Assembly: GCF_023065955.2 (NCBI RefSeq)
Contig: NC_079873.1
Coordinates: forward strand, 98,742,128 to 98,806,127
DNA from: Ursus arctos
Lineage: Eukaryota > Chordata > Mammalia > Carnivora > Ursidae
Direction: 5' to 3'
Length of the DNA stretch: 64,000 bases
The notes under the pieces: model-generated
Told to the model about the DNA's origin: nothing
Seen by the model: the letters and a program-made list of their open reading frames with translations, nothing else
The model's database searches: none
Translations under genes and position numbers: made by a program
Shown here: in pieces, positions 47,831 through 60,715 of the stretch
Layout of the letters: each line of letters starts with the position of its first letter
Position numbering within the stretch: position 1 is the stretch's first letter

Positions 47831-50009
47831 TTTGTACAGCATTTGAAATGTACTTTTGGTAGTAAGAAGTAGATTTTATCATTTAATAATTTTACATTGC
47901 TAGTGCCGCTTGTCATTCATCTATATGATGGTATTCTCTCCATAGAGAATTCCTTTGAGGTATATGTACAAAGTTACCTCTTTTGTTTGAGTTGAGATAA
48001 CTTTTAGTTAGAGTATTTTTTATGTCTGAGATTACACCCATCCAAAATAATTAGTATATCTTGTCATAACATATCTAGTTTTTACAAACAATTATGTATG
48101 CATAACAATTTCAGTGCTAAATATCATTACTATTAGACAAATTTTGGGGGAACTGTGTAGTACAAAATAATAAACCTTTATTTACACTAGAGATAAGGGG
48201 GGCTTAAGCATGTCAGGGTCATTCAAACTTTGAAGGGTATTATTCTTTTACTAAGGAGAAGAAAATAAAACCTTCAAAGCAACTTCTTACAAGGTCTACT
48301 TTAGGCCTTTGAGTATAGCCATAAACTCTCTTCTTTCATATTTTCTCATTTGGAAGTGAGTCCCCCCAGATTAGCCATATTGCTACAGTGGAGATGTTGA
48401 GCATTTATGAAGAAATAGCTCCCCCAAAACTTGTCTGTGTAAGTCTAACTACAAATTAAATTATAGAGGAACATTTACATTGAGAATCATCTGAACCAAT
48501 GACAAAGCCACAACTAGAGGTAGGCCTTGGGATTTACATTCAAGAATAAATTGCCTCTTTGGAACAAAAAAGGGACAAATCCAAGTGAATTTACAAGAAT
48601 AATGGACTTGCAGAAATTCTGAGATGTATGGTGTTTACAAATATGATTCTTTCTCAACTTGCCTGAGCCCAAGCCACACATTTTGAATAATAACCTGGAA
48701 TTTCTTGAAATTTCCTGAAGCATTCCTAAGCAGGATTTTAAGAATATGAGGTCATTTGCAGCTTTCTTTTATATGAGTGTACATCTTCCTAGAACTATGC
48801 AGTCTGTTTTCTAATTCATGTAACTTTTCTCAGTTTCTCTTTTCTCAAAAACTTTAGTTTCATTCAACATTGATTAAATGCATATTGTATGTTCAGAAGG
48901 AACAAAAGTATAAATATGTATTTCCAGAAGTTCTTTGTATCTCCTCCCTAACTACCTTTTGTAGACTAATAGCTCTTTGAAGGCTATGACTAGATCCATT
49001 ATTCAATAGGTAACCTAAGACCTCTATACACTGCAATTTTTATTTACTGATAAAGGAAAGCTGCAAAGAAACGCATTTGATGATAATCAGATTTTCTTGG
49101 CTAAATGCGGAAGACTTCATTGGTATCAGTTCACCAAATGGAATGGGGATTGAACTTGTTCTTATTTAGATTCAACTCCCATTGACTACATATAAGGTTG
49201 TCATTGAATAAAAACTTCGAAATTATCCTTTTGTGATTAATTTCTGTTTGGAAAAAAAAATCACATCATAAAGTATTTTACCCAACTTCCTACCTACCAT
49301 TCCTCTTTTTCCATTTTGGGAGTTAGAACAGATAGAATTAATGGTGCTCTTGGGACTAAGGAAATCAGACATTTAATGCTTTTCACTTTATTTCAAATGA
49401 CCCTTTAAATGTCTGCTTTGGGAATGAAACTCATCATTCTGTGAGGGTAATACAGGAAATATTTTATCTCAGTTGCAAACAAAGTACCCCCTGGCACAAG
49501 ACTTTTAAAATCTTTGGCATTAAACCTCCTGAAACCCATCTGTGTTGAAAATTAATTTTTTGCTTTGGGGCATATTATATTTACATATTTTCTTTTTATT
49601 TCACAATATTTAATCTAGTGAGAAAATAGCTTCTTAGGCCAAGCATAGAATCCAACTCACAGGCCACAAGGTGGGGAAATCTCTGCAATGTAAAACCACA
49701 ACTGAGTATATTATTTATAGGAGTAATCATTTTAAAGCAGCAAATACATTGTGATTTCCTCATATTTTTCATGGTTTTATTTTCTATGTGAAGCTTATTT
49801 AATCAAATACATTGAATTTTAATGAAAAATTGATGAAAGTAAACAATGCATAGAACTATGTATTCAAATTGTTCATTCGATGGCCAACTGTAATCCTCAA
49901 GTTGGTCAGAAAAGCAATGTCCGTGGTTTTGTCTTTTTTCCTAGTAGAATAAAGCTGCACTGAAGAATGCTTATCTGCTCTCTTTTTCTTTAGTTGTGTT
50001 GTTTTAAAC
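47831..50009. other. unassigned DNA
   Basis: About 2.2 kb; nothing recognised on either strand. Confidence 0.55.
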
Positions 50010-50232
50010 CTGTGGCTTTCAGCAGAAAGTGCTTTTGTCCCAGAGGGGATATTTCTTTTGACAATTTCTGGAGGAATTTTTAGTTGTCATGACTGGGGAA
50101 GGAAGGTGCTACTGGCATTTACTGAACAGAGGTCAAGCATACTGCTAAACGTCCTAAAATGCACGGGACATCCCCACAGAACAGAGAATTACCCAGTGCA
50201 AAATGTCGATAGTACCAAGGGTGAGGGAAAAA
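50010..50232 (+). mobile_element. MER5A-like hAT DNA transposon
   Basis: TGTGGCTTTCAGCAGAAAGT, TTTAGTTGTCATGACTGGGG, GCTACTGGCATTTACTGAAC and TGCTAAACGTCCTAAAATGC follow the MER5A consensus in order. Ends are blurred on the right by an A/G-rich run; no clear 8-bp duplication. Confidence 0.87.
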
Positions 50233-50363
50233 AAAAAGAAAAAAGGTTCAAAACAGAAAATCTCATCCAAAAGGAAACTGAATTTATGTCAAACAATTAT
50301 GCTGCACATTTCTGTATTCAAATGCTAGGTCCTCTCATAAACTAATCCATAGACTTCTCTTTT

Positions 50364-53300
50364 TTAAAGGTTTTATTTAAATTCCAGTTAGTTAACATAC
50401 AGCGTAATATTAGTTTCAGGTGTACAATATAGCGATTCAACACTTCCATAAACACCTTGTGATCGTTGCAATCGGTGCACTCCTTAATCCCCAACACCTA
50501 TTTAACCCATATCCCCTCCTACCTCCCTTCTGGTAACTATCAGTTTGTCCTCTATAGTTAAGAATCTGTTTCTTGGTTTGCTTCTCTCTTTTTCCCTCTG
50601 CTCATTTGCTTTGTTTCTTAAATTCCATATATAAGTGAAATTATATGATATTTCTGTTTCTCTGACTGACTGATTTCACTTAGCATAATACTCTCTAGCT
50701 CCATCCATGTCATTACAAATGGCAATATTTCATTCTTTTTATGGCTAATATTCCATTGTATATATATCTCCCACTTCATCTTTATCCAATTCATCAGTCA
50801 TTGGACACTTGGGCTATTTCCATAATTTGACTACTGTAGGGAATATTGCTATAAACATCGGGGTGCATGTATCCCTTTGAATAAGCATTTTTGAATTCTC
50901 TGGGTAAATACCCTGTAGTGCAATTGCTGAATCCTAGAGTAGTTCTATTTTTAACTTTCTGAGGAACCTCCATACTGTATTCCTGAGTGGCTGCACCAGT
51001 TTGCATTCCCATGAACAGTGCAGGGGGTTTCCCCATCTCAACATCCTTGCCAACACCTGTTGATTCTTGTATTGTTGATTTTAGCCATTCTGACAGGTGT
51101 GAGGTGATATCTCATGTAGTTCTGATTTGTATTTCCCTGATGATCAGTGATGTTGATCATCTTTTCATGTGTCTGTTGGCCATCTGCATGTCTTCTTTGG
51201 AAAAATGTGTATTCATGTCCTCTGTCCTTTATTAAATTGGATTGTTCAATTTATGGGTGTTGAGTTTTATAAGTTCTTTACAGAGTTTGAATACTAAGCT
51301 GTTATTAGATATGTCATTTGTAAATATGTTCTCCCATTCTGAAGGTTGCCTTTTAGTTTTCTTGATTATTTCCTTTGCTGTGCAGAAGTTTTTATGTTGA
51401 TGAAGTCCCAATAATTTATTTTTGCTTTTGCATCCTTTGCCTCAGGAGACATATCTAGTAACAAGTTGCTATAGCTAATGTTAAAGAGGTTACTGTCTGT
51501 ATTCTCTAGGATTTTTATGGTTTCATGTCTCACATTAAGGTCTTTAAACCGTTTTGAATTTATTTTTGTGTGTGGTGTAAGAAAGTGGTCCAGTTTCATT
51601 CTTTTGCATGTTGTTGTCTGTTTTTTCCAACACTATTTGTTGAAGAGACTGTCTTTTTCCCATTGGATATTCTTTCCTTCTTTGTTGAAGATTAACTGAC
51701 CATATAATTGTGGGTTCATTTCTGGGTTTTCTGTTCTGTTCTGTTGATCTATGTACCTATTTTTGTGCCAGTACCATACTGTCTTGGTCAAAAAAGCTTT
51801 GTAATATAACTTGAAGTCTGTAATCGTGATGCCTCCACCTTTGCTTTTCATTTTCAAGATTTCTTTGGTTATTTGGGGGTCTTTGCAGTTCCATAAACAT
51901 TTTAGGATTGTTTGTTCTAGCTCTGTAAAAAATGGCAGTGGTATTTTGACAGGGATTGCATTAAATGTGAATATTTCTTTGTGTAGTATAGGCATTTTAA
52001 CAATATTTATTCTTCCAATCCACGAGCACAGAATGTCTTTCCATTTCTTTATGTCATCTTCAATTTCTTTCATCATTGTTTTATAGTTTTCAGGGTACAG
52101 GTCTTTCACCTCTTTAAGTAGGTTTATTCCTAGGTATGTTATTATTCTTGGTGCATTTGTAAATGGATCAATTCCTTGATTTCTCTTTCTGCTGCTTCAT
52201 TATTGGTGTATAGAAATGCATCAGATTTCTCTGTTAGTTTTGTGTCCTGCAACTTTACTGGACTTGTTTATGAGTTCTAGCAGCTTTTTGGTGGAGTCCT
52301 TGGTGTTTTCTATATAGAATATCATGTCATCTGCAAATAGTGAAAGTTTTACTTCTTCTGGTCCAATTTGGATGATTTTATTTCTTTCTGTTATCTGATA
52401 GCTGTGGCTGGGACTTCTAGTACCATGTTAAATAACAGAGTTGAGATTGGACATCCCTCTCTTGTTCCTGAACATAGAAGAGAAGCTCTCAGGTTTTCCC
52501 CATTGAGAATGATATTAGCTGTGGGTTTCTCATACATGGCCTTTATGATGTTGAGTTATGTTCCCTTTATCCCTACTTTGTTGAGGGTTTTTATCATGAG
52601 TGGATGTTGTACTTTGTCAGGTGCTTTTTTTTGCATCTATTGAAATGATCATATTGTTCTTATCCTTTTATTAATGTGGCATATAAATTTAATTGTTTTG
52701 TGAGTATTGAACCACCTTGCAACCCAGGAATAAATCCCACTTGATCATGGTGAATCAGTTTTTTAATGTATTGTTGGATTCAGTTAGCTAGTATTTTATT
52801 GAGAATTTTTGCACCCATGGTCATCAGGGATATTAGCCCGTAGTCCTCTTTTTTAGTGGAATCTTTGTCTGGTTTTGTTATCAGGGTAATGCTGCCTTCA
52901 TTGAATGAATTTGGAATTTTTCCTCCATTTCTAATTTTTGGAATAGTTTGAGAAAAATAGCTAGTAATTCTTCTTTAAATGTTTGGTAGAATTCCCCTGG
53001 GAAGCCATCTGACCCTGGAGTTTTGTTTGTTGGGAGGTTTTTGGATTCAATTTCTTTTGCTGGTTATTGGTCTGTTCATGTTTTCTATTGCTTCCCGTTT
53101 CAGTTTTGGTAGTTTATGTTTGTAGGAATTTATCCATTTCTTCCAGGTTGTTCAATTTGTTGGCATATATTTTTCATAATATTCTCTTACACTTATTTGT
53201 ATTACTGTGGTGTTGGTTGTTATTTTTCCTCTGTCATTTGTGATTTTACTTATTTGGGACATTTCTCTTTCTTTCTTTTTTTATTATGTTCAATTAGCCG

Positions 53301-56083
53301 ACCTACATACATCATTAGTTTTTGATGTAGTGTTCAACAATTCATTATCCCTTTCCTTTTAGTACGTCTGGCTAGAGATTTATCAATTATATTGATTTTT
53401 TTCAAAGAACCAGCTCCTGACTTTGTTCATCTGTTCTATTGTTTTAGTATCTATATCATTTATTTCTGTTGTAATCTTTTTATTTCCTTCCTTCTAATGT
53501 TTAGGCTTTGTTTGTTGTTTTTTTCTAGCTCCTTTAGGTGTAAGTCTAGGTTGTTTATTTGAGATTTTTCTTGCTTCTTTAAGTAGGTCTGTATTGCTAT
53601 GTACTTTCCTGTTAGGACCAATTTTGCTGCTTTCCAAAGGTATTGGACCATTGCATTATCATTTCCATTTGTTTCCATGTATTTTGTAATTTCTTCTTTG
53701 ATGTCTTGGTTGACCCACTGATTGTTTAGTAGCATGTTCTTTAACTCCATCTGTTCATTGATGAAAGGGGGGCGGGGTTAAAGTCCCTTAATATGGTCTT
53801 ATTATCAATATTTCCTTTATGTTTGTTATTAATTTTTTATATATTTGAGTGCTCCCATGTTGGATAACTCAGTATTTACAATTGTTATGTCTTCTTTTGT
53901 ATTGTCCCCTTTATGATTATATAATGCTTCTTTGTCTCTTTTGACAGTCTTTGTTTAAAGTCTATTTTGTCTATTATGAATATTACTACTCTGGCTTTCT
54001 TTTGACACCCATTAACATGATAAATGTTTCTCTATCCCCTCACTTTCCAACTGCAGGTATCTTTTGGGCTGAAATGGGTCTCTTGTAAGCAGCATATAGA
54101 TGGGTCTTTTTTTCCCAATCCATTCTGACAGCCTGTATAATTTGAGTGTAGAGTTTAGTCCATTTACATGCAAAGTAATTATTGATAGCTGTGTATTTAT
54201 TGTCATTTTATGACTTGTTCTTATTTCTGTCGATTTTCTCTGATCCTTTCATGTTTTGACTCTTTTGTTCTCTCCTTTGCACTCAGAGAGTCCATTTTAT
54301 TATTTCTTGCAGGGATGGTTTTGTGCTCATGAACTTCTTTAGTTTTGTTCGTCTGGGAGAAACTCTTTATCTCTTTCTATTCTGAATGATTGCCTTGCTG
54401 GGTAGAGTATTCTTGGCTGCAGATTTTTTTCCCATTTTGATGTCAAATGTATATCAAGCCACTCTCCTCTGGCTTGCTAAGTTTCTGTTGAGAAATCTGC
54501 AGCTAGCCTTATGGGTCTTCCCTTGTAAGTTAAGGGCTTCTTTTGTCTTGCTGCTTTTATGTTCTTTTTCTTTGTCTCTATATTTTGCAAATTTAATTAC
54601 AATATGTCTTGGTGTTGACCTGCTTTTGTTGATTTTGATGGGCATTCTCTGCCTCCTGGATCTGGATGTCCATTTCCTTCCCCAGTTTAGGGACGTTTTC
54701 AGCCATTGTTACTTCAGATAAATTTGCCGCCCCCTTATTCTTTCATCTTCTTCTGGGACTCCTATAACACAAATGTTGTTATGTTTGATGGAGTCACTGA
54801 GTTCCCTAAGTCTATTCTCGTGTTGCATAATCCTTCTGTCCCTCTTTCATTCAGCTTCATTGTTTTCCATTATTTTGTCCTCTAGTCACTAATTTGTTCC
54901 TCTGCTTCTTCCATCCTGCAGTTCATTCCATCAAACCTGTTTTGAACCTTGTTTATTGCATTCTTCATCTCTGATTGATTCTTTTTTAACTCTTTTATCT
55001 CTGTGGTAAAGGTCTCATTGATGTCTTCTATTCTTTTCTCAAACCCAGTGACTCGTTATGATTGTTGCTTTAAATTCTCCATTTGGCATGTTACTTATAT
55101 CTGTTTTGCCTAGATCTCTGGCTGTGACTTTTTCTTGTTTCATTTGTGATAAATTCCTCCATCTTGGCATTTTGTCTAAGTCTCTGTCTTCTTCTCTGTG
55201 TTAGAAAAGCCAGTATGTCTACTGCTCCTGAAAGTAATGGCCTTAAGAAGAAGTCATGTAGTGCCCAGGGCCTGGTGCTTCAGGGAGTGTCCCCAGTGTG
55301 TGCTGTTTGTGCTCTGCTATTGTGTTTTGGCTGCTCTATTCTTCAGGCCAGTTGTCTACAGAGGCTTTCCTTGCCTGCAGTGGGCAGTGTTTGTGCCCTG
55401 GCCTGAATGTGGTGAGTTTTAACTAGGTGTACACGGATCTGCTCTTGAAATGAGACCTGACACCAACTCCATCAGAACCGAGGCCCTGCAGAACTCTCTG
55501 GTCAGGAGACGTGGTGTGGACAGGGGTTTGTGCTGGCCTTCAAAGGGGAGGGGCTCACTGTACTTGGATTGAGGCAAGCCTGACTGAGAAGGGCAGTCCC
55601 GCCAGAGGGCAGGGGGGTGAGGCCTGGTGTAAGCAACTTAGGCAGTCAGTGTCAGTGCTGTGCTGCTTCCTACAGGTGGCTCTGCGTTTATGCTGATGGA
55701 CAGAGGAGGGAAGTGGTGGCAGAGCCAGCTCCTTTTTTCCCAGAGAGGCTTCTCAGTGAACACTGCCTCTGAGAAGAGCAAATAATCTACCCCCTGTGTG
55801 CCCCAGGCATTCTTCTCAGATCACTGTTTCCAAGCTGTCTGCCCCAGGGTTGTCTGCCTGTCTTCTCTCCAGGAGCAGTGCAGTGCCCTCTAGTCTCTAT
55901 CCCAGCCAAACTCTCCGACCTTCAGTACTCTAGGATTTATGTCCTACTGGTTGTAGGAACTCATGAAAGTCACCCCCTCTCATTTTCCAAGCCAATGGCT
56001 TTGGGAAAACGTTGTCCTTGTGCATTCCCCTGTGTGTGAGCCTAGAATCCTCCTACTCTGCCACAATCTTACTCTCCTCCCCG
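50364..56083 (-). mobile_element. nearly full-length L1 (L1-B), antisense
   Basis: 3'UTR from about 50364 (AGTTAGTTAACATACAGCG), ORF2 C-terminal region (50880-52030), RT box near 52318-52340 with an intact FADDM, a deletion of about 260 bases at 53757/53758 relative to L1-A (1791-2049), ORF2 start (54012-54206), ORF1 (about 54250-55200) and 5'UTR to about 56083. Flanks TAGACTTCTCTTT (50350) and TAGGCTTCTTTA (56084) may be a decayed target duplication, which would mean one insertion. Nested L1 tail at 53272-53345. Frameshifted throughout; inactive. Confidence 0.88.
53272..53345 (-). mobile_element. very short L1 3'-end insertion inside L1-B
   Basis: TTTTTTATTATGTTCAATTA, CATCATTAGTTTTTGATGTA, GTGTTCAACAATTCATTA. 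About 75 bases, breaking the ORF2 context CATTTCTCTTTCTTTC / CCCTTTCCTTTTAGTA. Not present at the same point in L1-A. Confidence 0.8.
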
Positions 56084-56550
56084 TAGGCTTCTTTATCCAG
56101 AACGAAAGAGGTGCTAATTATCACTGCAGTGGCAATCATATTACAGTATGTAAATGTATGAAATCAACATGTTGTATGCCTTATATTTATGCAATGTTAT
56201 ATGTGAAATATATTTCTTAAAAGATCAAAGTAAATGGAAACTTTAAAAATATTAAGAAAAATCAGACATGATGACTTTCTTTTCAAGAAATTAAAAAAAA
56301 ATCAAATCTGGAGTCCCTCTGAGACTCATAGATCACAAACCCAGAAGAATATAGGACTAGTTAAAACCCTGATATGTGACATACATATGTATCTTTTGCC
56401 TAAGGATGATTTATATCATGATGATTATGAAAGGTTAAAATAGATTATTTGTATTTAGTTTTTACATCAAAAGCCACTCTGTAGGTCAGATTGGCTCTCT
56501 TTCAAGTTCTTGCTATGACACTAGTTAGTTGTGTGGCTTTAGGGAACTTA
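53759..56550 (+). repeat. direct repeat, copy 2 (partner at 2051-4849)
   Basis: 53839-56550 shows no difference from 2138-4849 by eye. Its right end continues without a break into the rest of a MIR, so the flank is native here. Its left end coincides, within about 10 bases, with the internal L1-B deletion junction at 53757/53758. Confidence 0.93.
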
Positions 56551-56655
56551 GCCTTTCTAGGCCTCAAATTCCTCATTTGGAAAATGGAATACTTGTAATT
56601 ACTAAACAGAGTCGTTGTACAAATTAAATGAAATAAGAAGTGTAGAAGCAGTAAA
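56470..56655 (+). repeat. MIR SINE, complete through the repeat border
   Basis: GTTGTGTGGCTTTAGGGAAC, GCCTCAAATTCCTCATTTGG, GAAAATGGAATACTTGTAAT and GTACAAATTAAATGAAATAA follow the MIR consensus. The direct-repeat border at 56550 falls in its middle, which identifies this locus as the one with intact context. Confidence 0.88.
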
Positions 56656-57940
56656 GGAGTAGTTGCAGCCATTATAATATTGTTAACTTTACTGTAACCT
56701 ATGTTTTAATGACTGGTAACCCATATATATAGAATGTAATATATTTGCATATTTATATTGATATATTAACTATAATATGTGAGTAATGAATGTACACCAT
56801 CCTGAGTTGTGCCGATAACACCTATACTGTAACGTATAGTTGAGAATTTTTATTACCTGATATATAGCATAATAATATAAATATCTTTGTTAAGATTTAG
56901 GTAAATTTATAGGTTAGATATCCCTGATAGAATTATTAATGGAAGGAGTCTATAAAGTACAATCCAAGTTTTTGAGATTAGTGTGATAGAGGACAACTCT
57001 GAGTCTTTGTTTACAAATACCTCCATTACTTCGAATATTTTGGCTCTAGAAAAGCAATTAATGAATGAGGACATTTTCCTGCTGATAAATCTGTTAACTA
57101 AATATTTTTAGAAGGAGTTACAAAACGTATCCAAATTCAGACAAATGCTGTATCATAAAGGGTTGCATCACAGCAAACCTTCATGAATTATGCATTTAAA
57201 ACTTTTGACAATTTATTTCCCGCTATCAGTGTGTTTCTATACTTGTGATACTAGAGGCTAATTTAATTGTCCAAAGAATTATTTTTCAAGTAAACACTAT
57301 CAGAGTTCCCTCCACATTTTAGAGTACTAAATACATCATTTATTGCTTGATGAAACTATGTCATAGTCTCTCTTGAACAGACTCCTTATGTTAAATTGTC
57401 AAGGAGAGTATTTACTTTTCTACTATTTTTATCACATCATAAACTTATATCTAATTTTCCACTCCTATCATCTTATTTGTCTTTTAGTGTTACTGCTTAT
57501 AGTTTTCCTCAGATAGTAAATGACTATATTGCAGCTTTTTCCTCTAAAGATGTTCTATGTGTTTTAATGCACATACTAAATTTATGTTATTTGAATGATG
57601 TCAACACTAACATCATGTGAACCTAAAGCTTTCCAGAAGTTTGGATTCATTAATGATACAAGAACAATGAATAATGAAATACAACATATGATTTCTCCAT
57701 GTTACTCAAATATGCCAAAAGTCTTAAAACATACACACAGATTTCAGTGATAAAATAAATGCTGGAAATAAAACATAGTTGAACTACAATGGAATCTGGC
57801 TTCTTAGAATTTTAGTAAGTTTAATTTATAAATGTGATAAATCTTATATGGGGACATTTTGTAAATTCTGATGTCAGAAAACATTCTATTCTAATTTCAT
57901 TAAAGTCATTATAAATTAAATCACTTGCTGCTTTGGAGAT
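56656..57940. other. unassigned, very AT-rich DNA
   Basis: No gene or repeat recognised. Confidence 0.5.
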
Positions 57941-58301
57941 TGCTATGAACTGAATGTTCATGTCTACTCAAAATTCATTTATTGAAACCGTAACCTCCAT
58001 TGTGATGGTATTAGGAGGCAAGCCCTTTGGGAGGTGATTGGGTCATGAAGATAATAGCCTTCATAAGTGAGATTAGTGCCCTTCTAAAAAAAATCCCAGA
58101 GATATCTCTCACTTTCCACCATGTGGAAACAAGGAGATTCAGCAGTCGGCATCTCAGAAGTGGGCCCTCAACAGAACTTGACCATTGCTACAAAATGACA
58201 TCAGACTGTGAGTATCTAGAACTGTGAGAAATATATTTCTATTTTTTATAAGCTACTCAGTCTATGGTATTTTATTATAGCAGCCCAAACTGACTAGTAC
58301 A
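57941..58301 (+). mobile_element. solo LTR of MLT1 type (ERVL-MaLR)
   Basis: TGCTATGAACTGAATGTTCA, GTGATGGTATTAGGAGGCAA, TTTGGGAGGTGATTGGGTCA, ACTGTGAGAAATATATTTCT and CCCAAACTGACTAGTACA match the MLT1A-like LTR from end to end. Perfect 5-bp target duplication GAGAT at 57936-57940 and 58302-58306. No internal viral genes. Confidence 0.93.
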
Positions 58302-58353
58302 GAGATATTTTCAAATTATTGTGGCATTAATGAACTAATATTTTAGAAGTCAT

Positions 58354-58584
58354 GGGGGAAAACAGAGGGGGAGATGAACCATTAGAGACTATGGACTCCA
58401 GGAAACAAACTGAGGGGTTTTAGAGGGGAGAGGGGTGGGGGAATGGGCTAGCTCGGTCATGGGTATTAAGGAGGGCACGTATTGCACGGAGCACTAGGTG
58501 TTATAGGCAAACAATGAATCATGGAGCACTACATCAAAAACTAATGAGGTACTGTATGGTGACTAACATAACATAATAAAAAAA
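58354..58584 (+). mobile_element. short L1 3'-end insertion, sense
   Basis: GAGACTATGGACTCCAGGAA, GAGGGCACGTATTGCACGGA, GGTGACTAACATAACATAAT plus an A-rich tail: the last ~230 bases of a carnivore L1. Target duplication AGAAGTCAT at 58345 and 58585. Confidence 0.93.
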
Positions 58585-59055
58585 AGAAGTCATAGCATGT
58601 GAAAAGTTGCTTAAAAGAAAATTCAAAATGTCATATATAATACTGATAACCATAGTAATAATATATATTAAATCAGTAATATAGCCTCCATTTCAGTTAT
58701 GGGAAGGAATTGCCCTGAATTTGACCATTGTACTGAAAGAAAAAAGAAGTAGTACAACTACAGTGAGCTAAACTACATAATCAGATCAGCTTTCAAGTTC
58801 TGATTACTGAGAGTGGTCTCAAGAACATTGAATGGAGATGTACTTGTTAAACTAAAAATGTGGAGTTGACAAAATTAAAGCCCTTTGATCTTTGAAGTGT
58901 CTAAAATCTCACAAGCTTCTTGAGGAAGATGTACATGGAGAAGAAAAAAAAAAAGCCTGAAGAATGTGATAGCTATTATTCAAGAATTCCTTTAAAAATA
59001 TCATGTTGAAAGGCTTCTTGTGTTAGTGAAATTTGATTTTTAAAACTGTACTTTT

Positions 59056-59149
59056 GTGTTCACTTCGGCAGCACATATACCACAATTGGAACAATACAGA
59101 GATTAGCACGGTCCCTGTGCAAGGATGACGTGCAAATTTGTGAAGCATT
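59056..59149 (+). pseudogene. RNU6 (pseudogene): U6 spliceosomal snRNA pseudogene
   Basis: U6 forms the catalytic core of the spliceosome. The match runs from GTGTTCACTTCGGCAGCACA to TGTGAAGCATT. The ACAGAGA box and an AGC are present, but three bases are missing (GAGAAGATTAGC is GAGATTAGC here), the 5' stem has changes, and the 3' end (CCATATTTT plus oligo-U) is replaced by an A-rich tail. No upstream Pol III promoter (proximal element plus TATA at the usual spacing) is evident. The A-rich tail suggests L1-mediated retrotransposition. Confidence 0.95.
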
Positions 59150-59169
59150 AAAAAAGAAAAAAATCACAA

Positions 59170-60289
59170 AAATATTTCTAATATTTTATGAAATTTGGAA
59201 AGTAGATAATATTTGTTCTGGATTAAGTACATAATTAGTAAAGGCATTGTACTGTTTAATTAGGAAGACACTGACACCTTTGTGCTTACACTTGCTTTCT
59301 TGTTCTTTAGTCTAGGAATCAAGAAGCACAATTTTCTCCCTTAAGGCTATAATTTCTGGTAGCGGTATTTCACCTACATAGTTCCTTGTTATAGAGGTGC
59401 ATAAGAAGAACATGGTTTATGTGGTCAAATGTGTATGAAATTGTATTTACCATGAATATCATGGAAAAAATATACAGCTATGTCTGGGTTGAAGCAGGCC
59501 TTTAAGTATGTACCATGGGTTTGATTTACCTTGAATTTCCAATTTTCAAAGATATAAAAGCACCTCTTAGTGATGAAGATACCATTTAGAACAACGTGTA
59601 TTTGTTGCGTTATCCAGATTGTTAAAACACAATTGGTGAAACCTTAAATACAGTAGAAAATTTTAACTCTAAATGGAGAAGAGCAAAAGCGTGTAATTTA
59701 GGAAGGAATTTGCATCTCTTTCATTTCTTTAAGTCAGAATAGTCTGATGACTTAAGAAAACTTAACACAGCTGATATTTGATCACATTGTCCTCAGCCCT
59801 TTTCCCAGAAGCACAAATGATCTCAACATGTTAAAATTATAGTTTATTTCCCAAGGATTTTCATATTTAAGTCCCAATTTGAATTTATCTCATGATCTCT
59901 AAAGCTTTGCAAATGCACACCTTTTTTCTTTTGGTATACAGTTTAGAGAGGCATATGAAAGGCTAAATTTTCTCATCTGTTGTGTATTTTTGTTAAATAG
60001 TGGCTAATATAATACTTAATTACATTTATTTTATATGAATTATATTTAAATTAATATTAAAATATAACACAATATTTGTTAAATAGTAATTTACATGATT
60101 AACCAAGTTAGCTATAAATAGGAGTAATGTACAAATATAATTAATGTATAAATAAGTAAGACTCTAGCATTAGGAATATCCATATGGTAGAATTTTTAAA
60201 GAGTTTTTATTTCATCATGAAAATGTTATTCTAATTTCGAAACTTTATACCATGTCCCAGAAGTCTTTGCATCACAGTCCGGCTTCATC
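59170..60289. other. unassigned AT-rich DNA
   Basis: No gene or repeat recognised. Confidence 0.5.
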
Positions 60290-60715
60290 TACTTCTCTAG
60301 ATTCATCATGTACATTCCTTATCTTCTCTTTCCATACAGGTCTTTTTTCAGCATCTTTCTTGCTCCCTCTTGCCAGAGGGCCTGGGACATTATTCTCTCG
60401 CTTTTTTGCTTGGTTAATTCCTATTCAATCTTCAGATAATAGCTCAATTTTCTTCCTATCAGTGAAGTCTTTCCTGAGCTTTCAGTCCATGTAAAATCCT
60501 CTTATTGCCTTATTTTCGTAACACTTATTCACAGTTGAAAAATTTCTATTTTGTAGATAATTATTTCTTTTATGTCTGTATTTTCCCTTCTGTTTTGTGT
60601 ATACCATGACATAGGGATTGTGATAGGTTATGTTCATCATTTAATCCCTAGTTCCCAGCATAATACCTTTGCACACTTTTGGTGCTTATTGTTGAATGAG
60701 TGGACTAAACTTGAA
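60290..60715 (+). repeat. LINE-2 (L2) 3' part
   Basis: AGTGAAGTCTTTCCTGAGCT, CTTATTTTCGTAACACTTAT, TTTATGTCTGTATTTTCCCT and AATCCCTAGTTCCCAGCATA follow the L2 3' consensus, ending in TGGTGCTTATTGTTGAATGA. The 80-residue open frames here are by-products. Confidence 0.75.

Noticed and set aside
59056..59149. Functional U6 snRNA gene
   Set aside because: Internal deletion, lost 3' end with an A-rich tail, and no recognisable snRNA promoter upstream.
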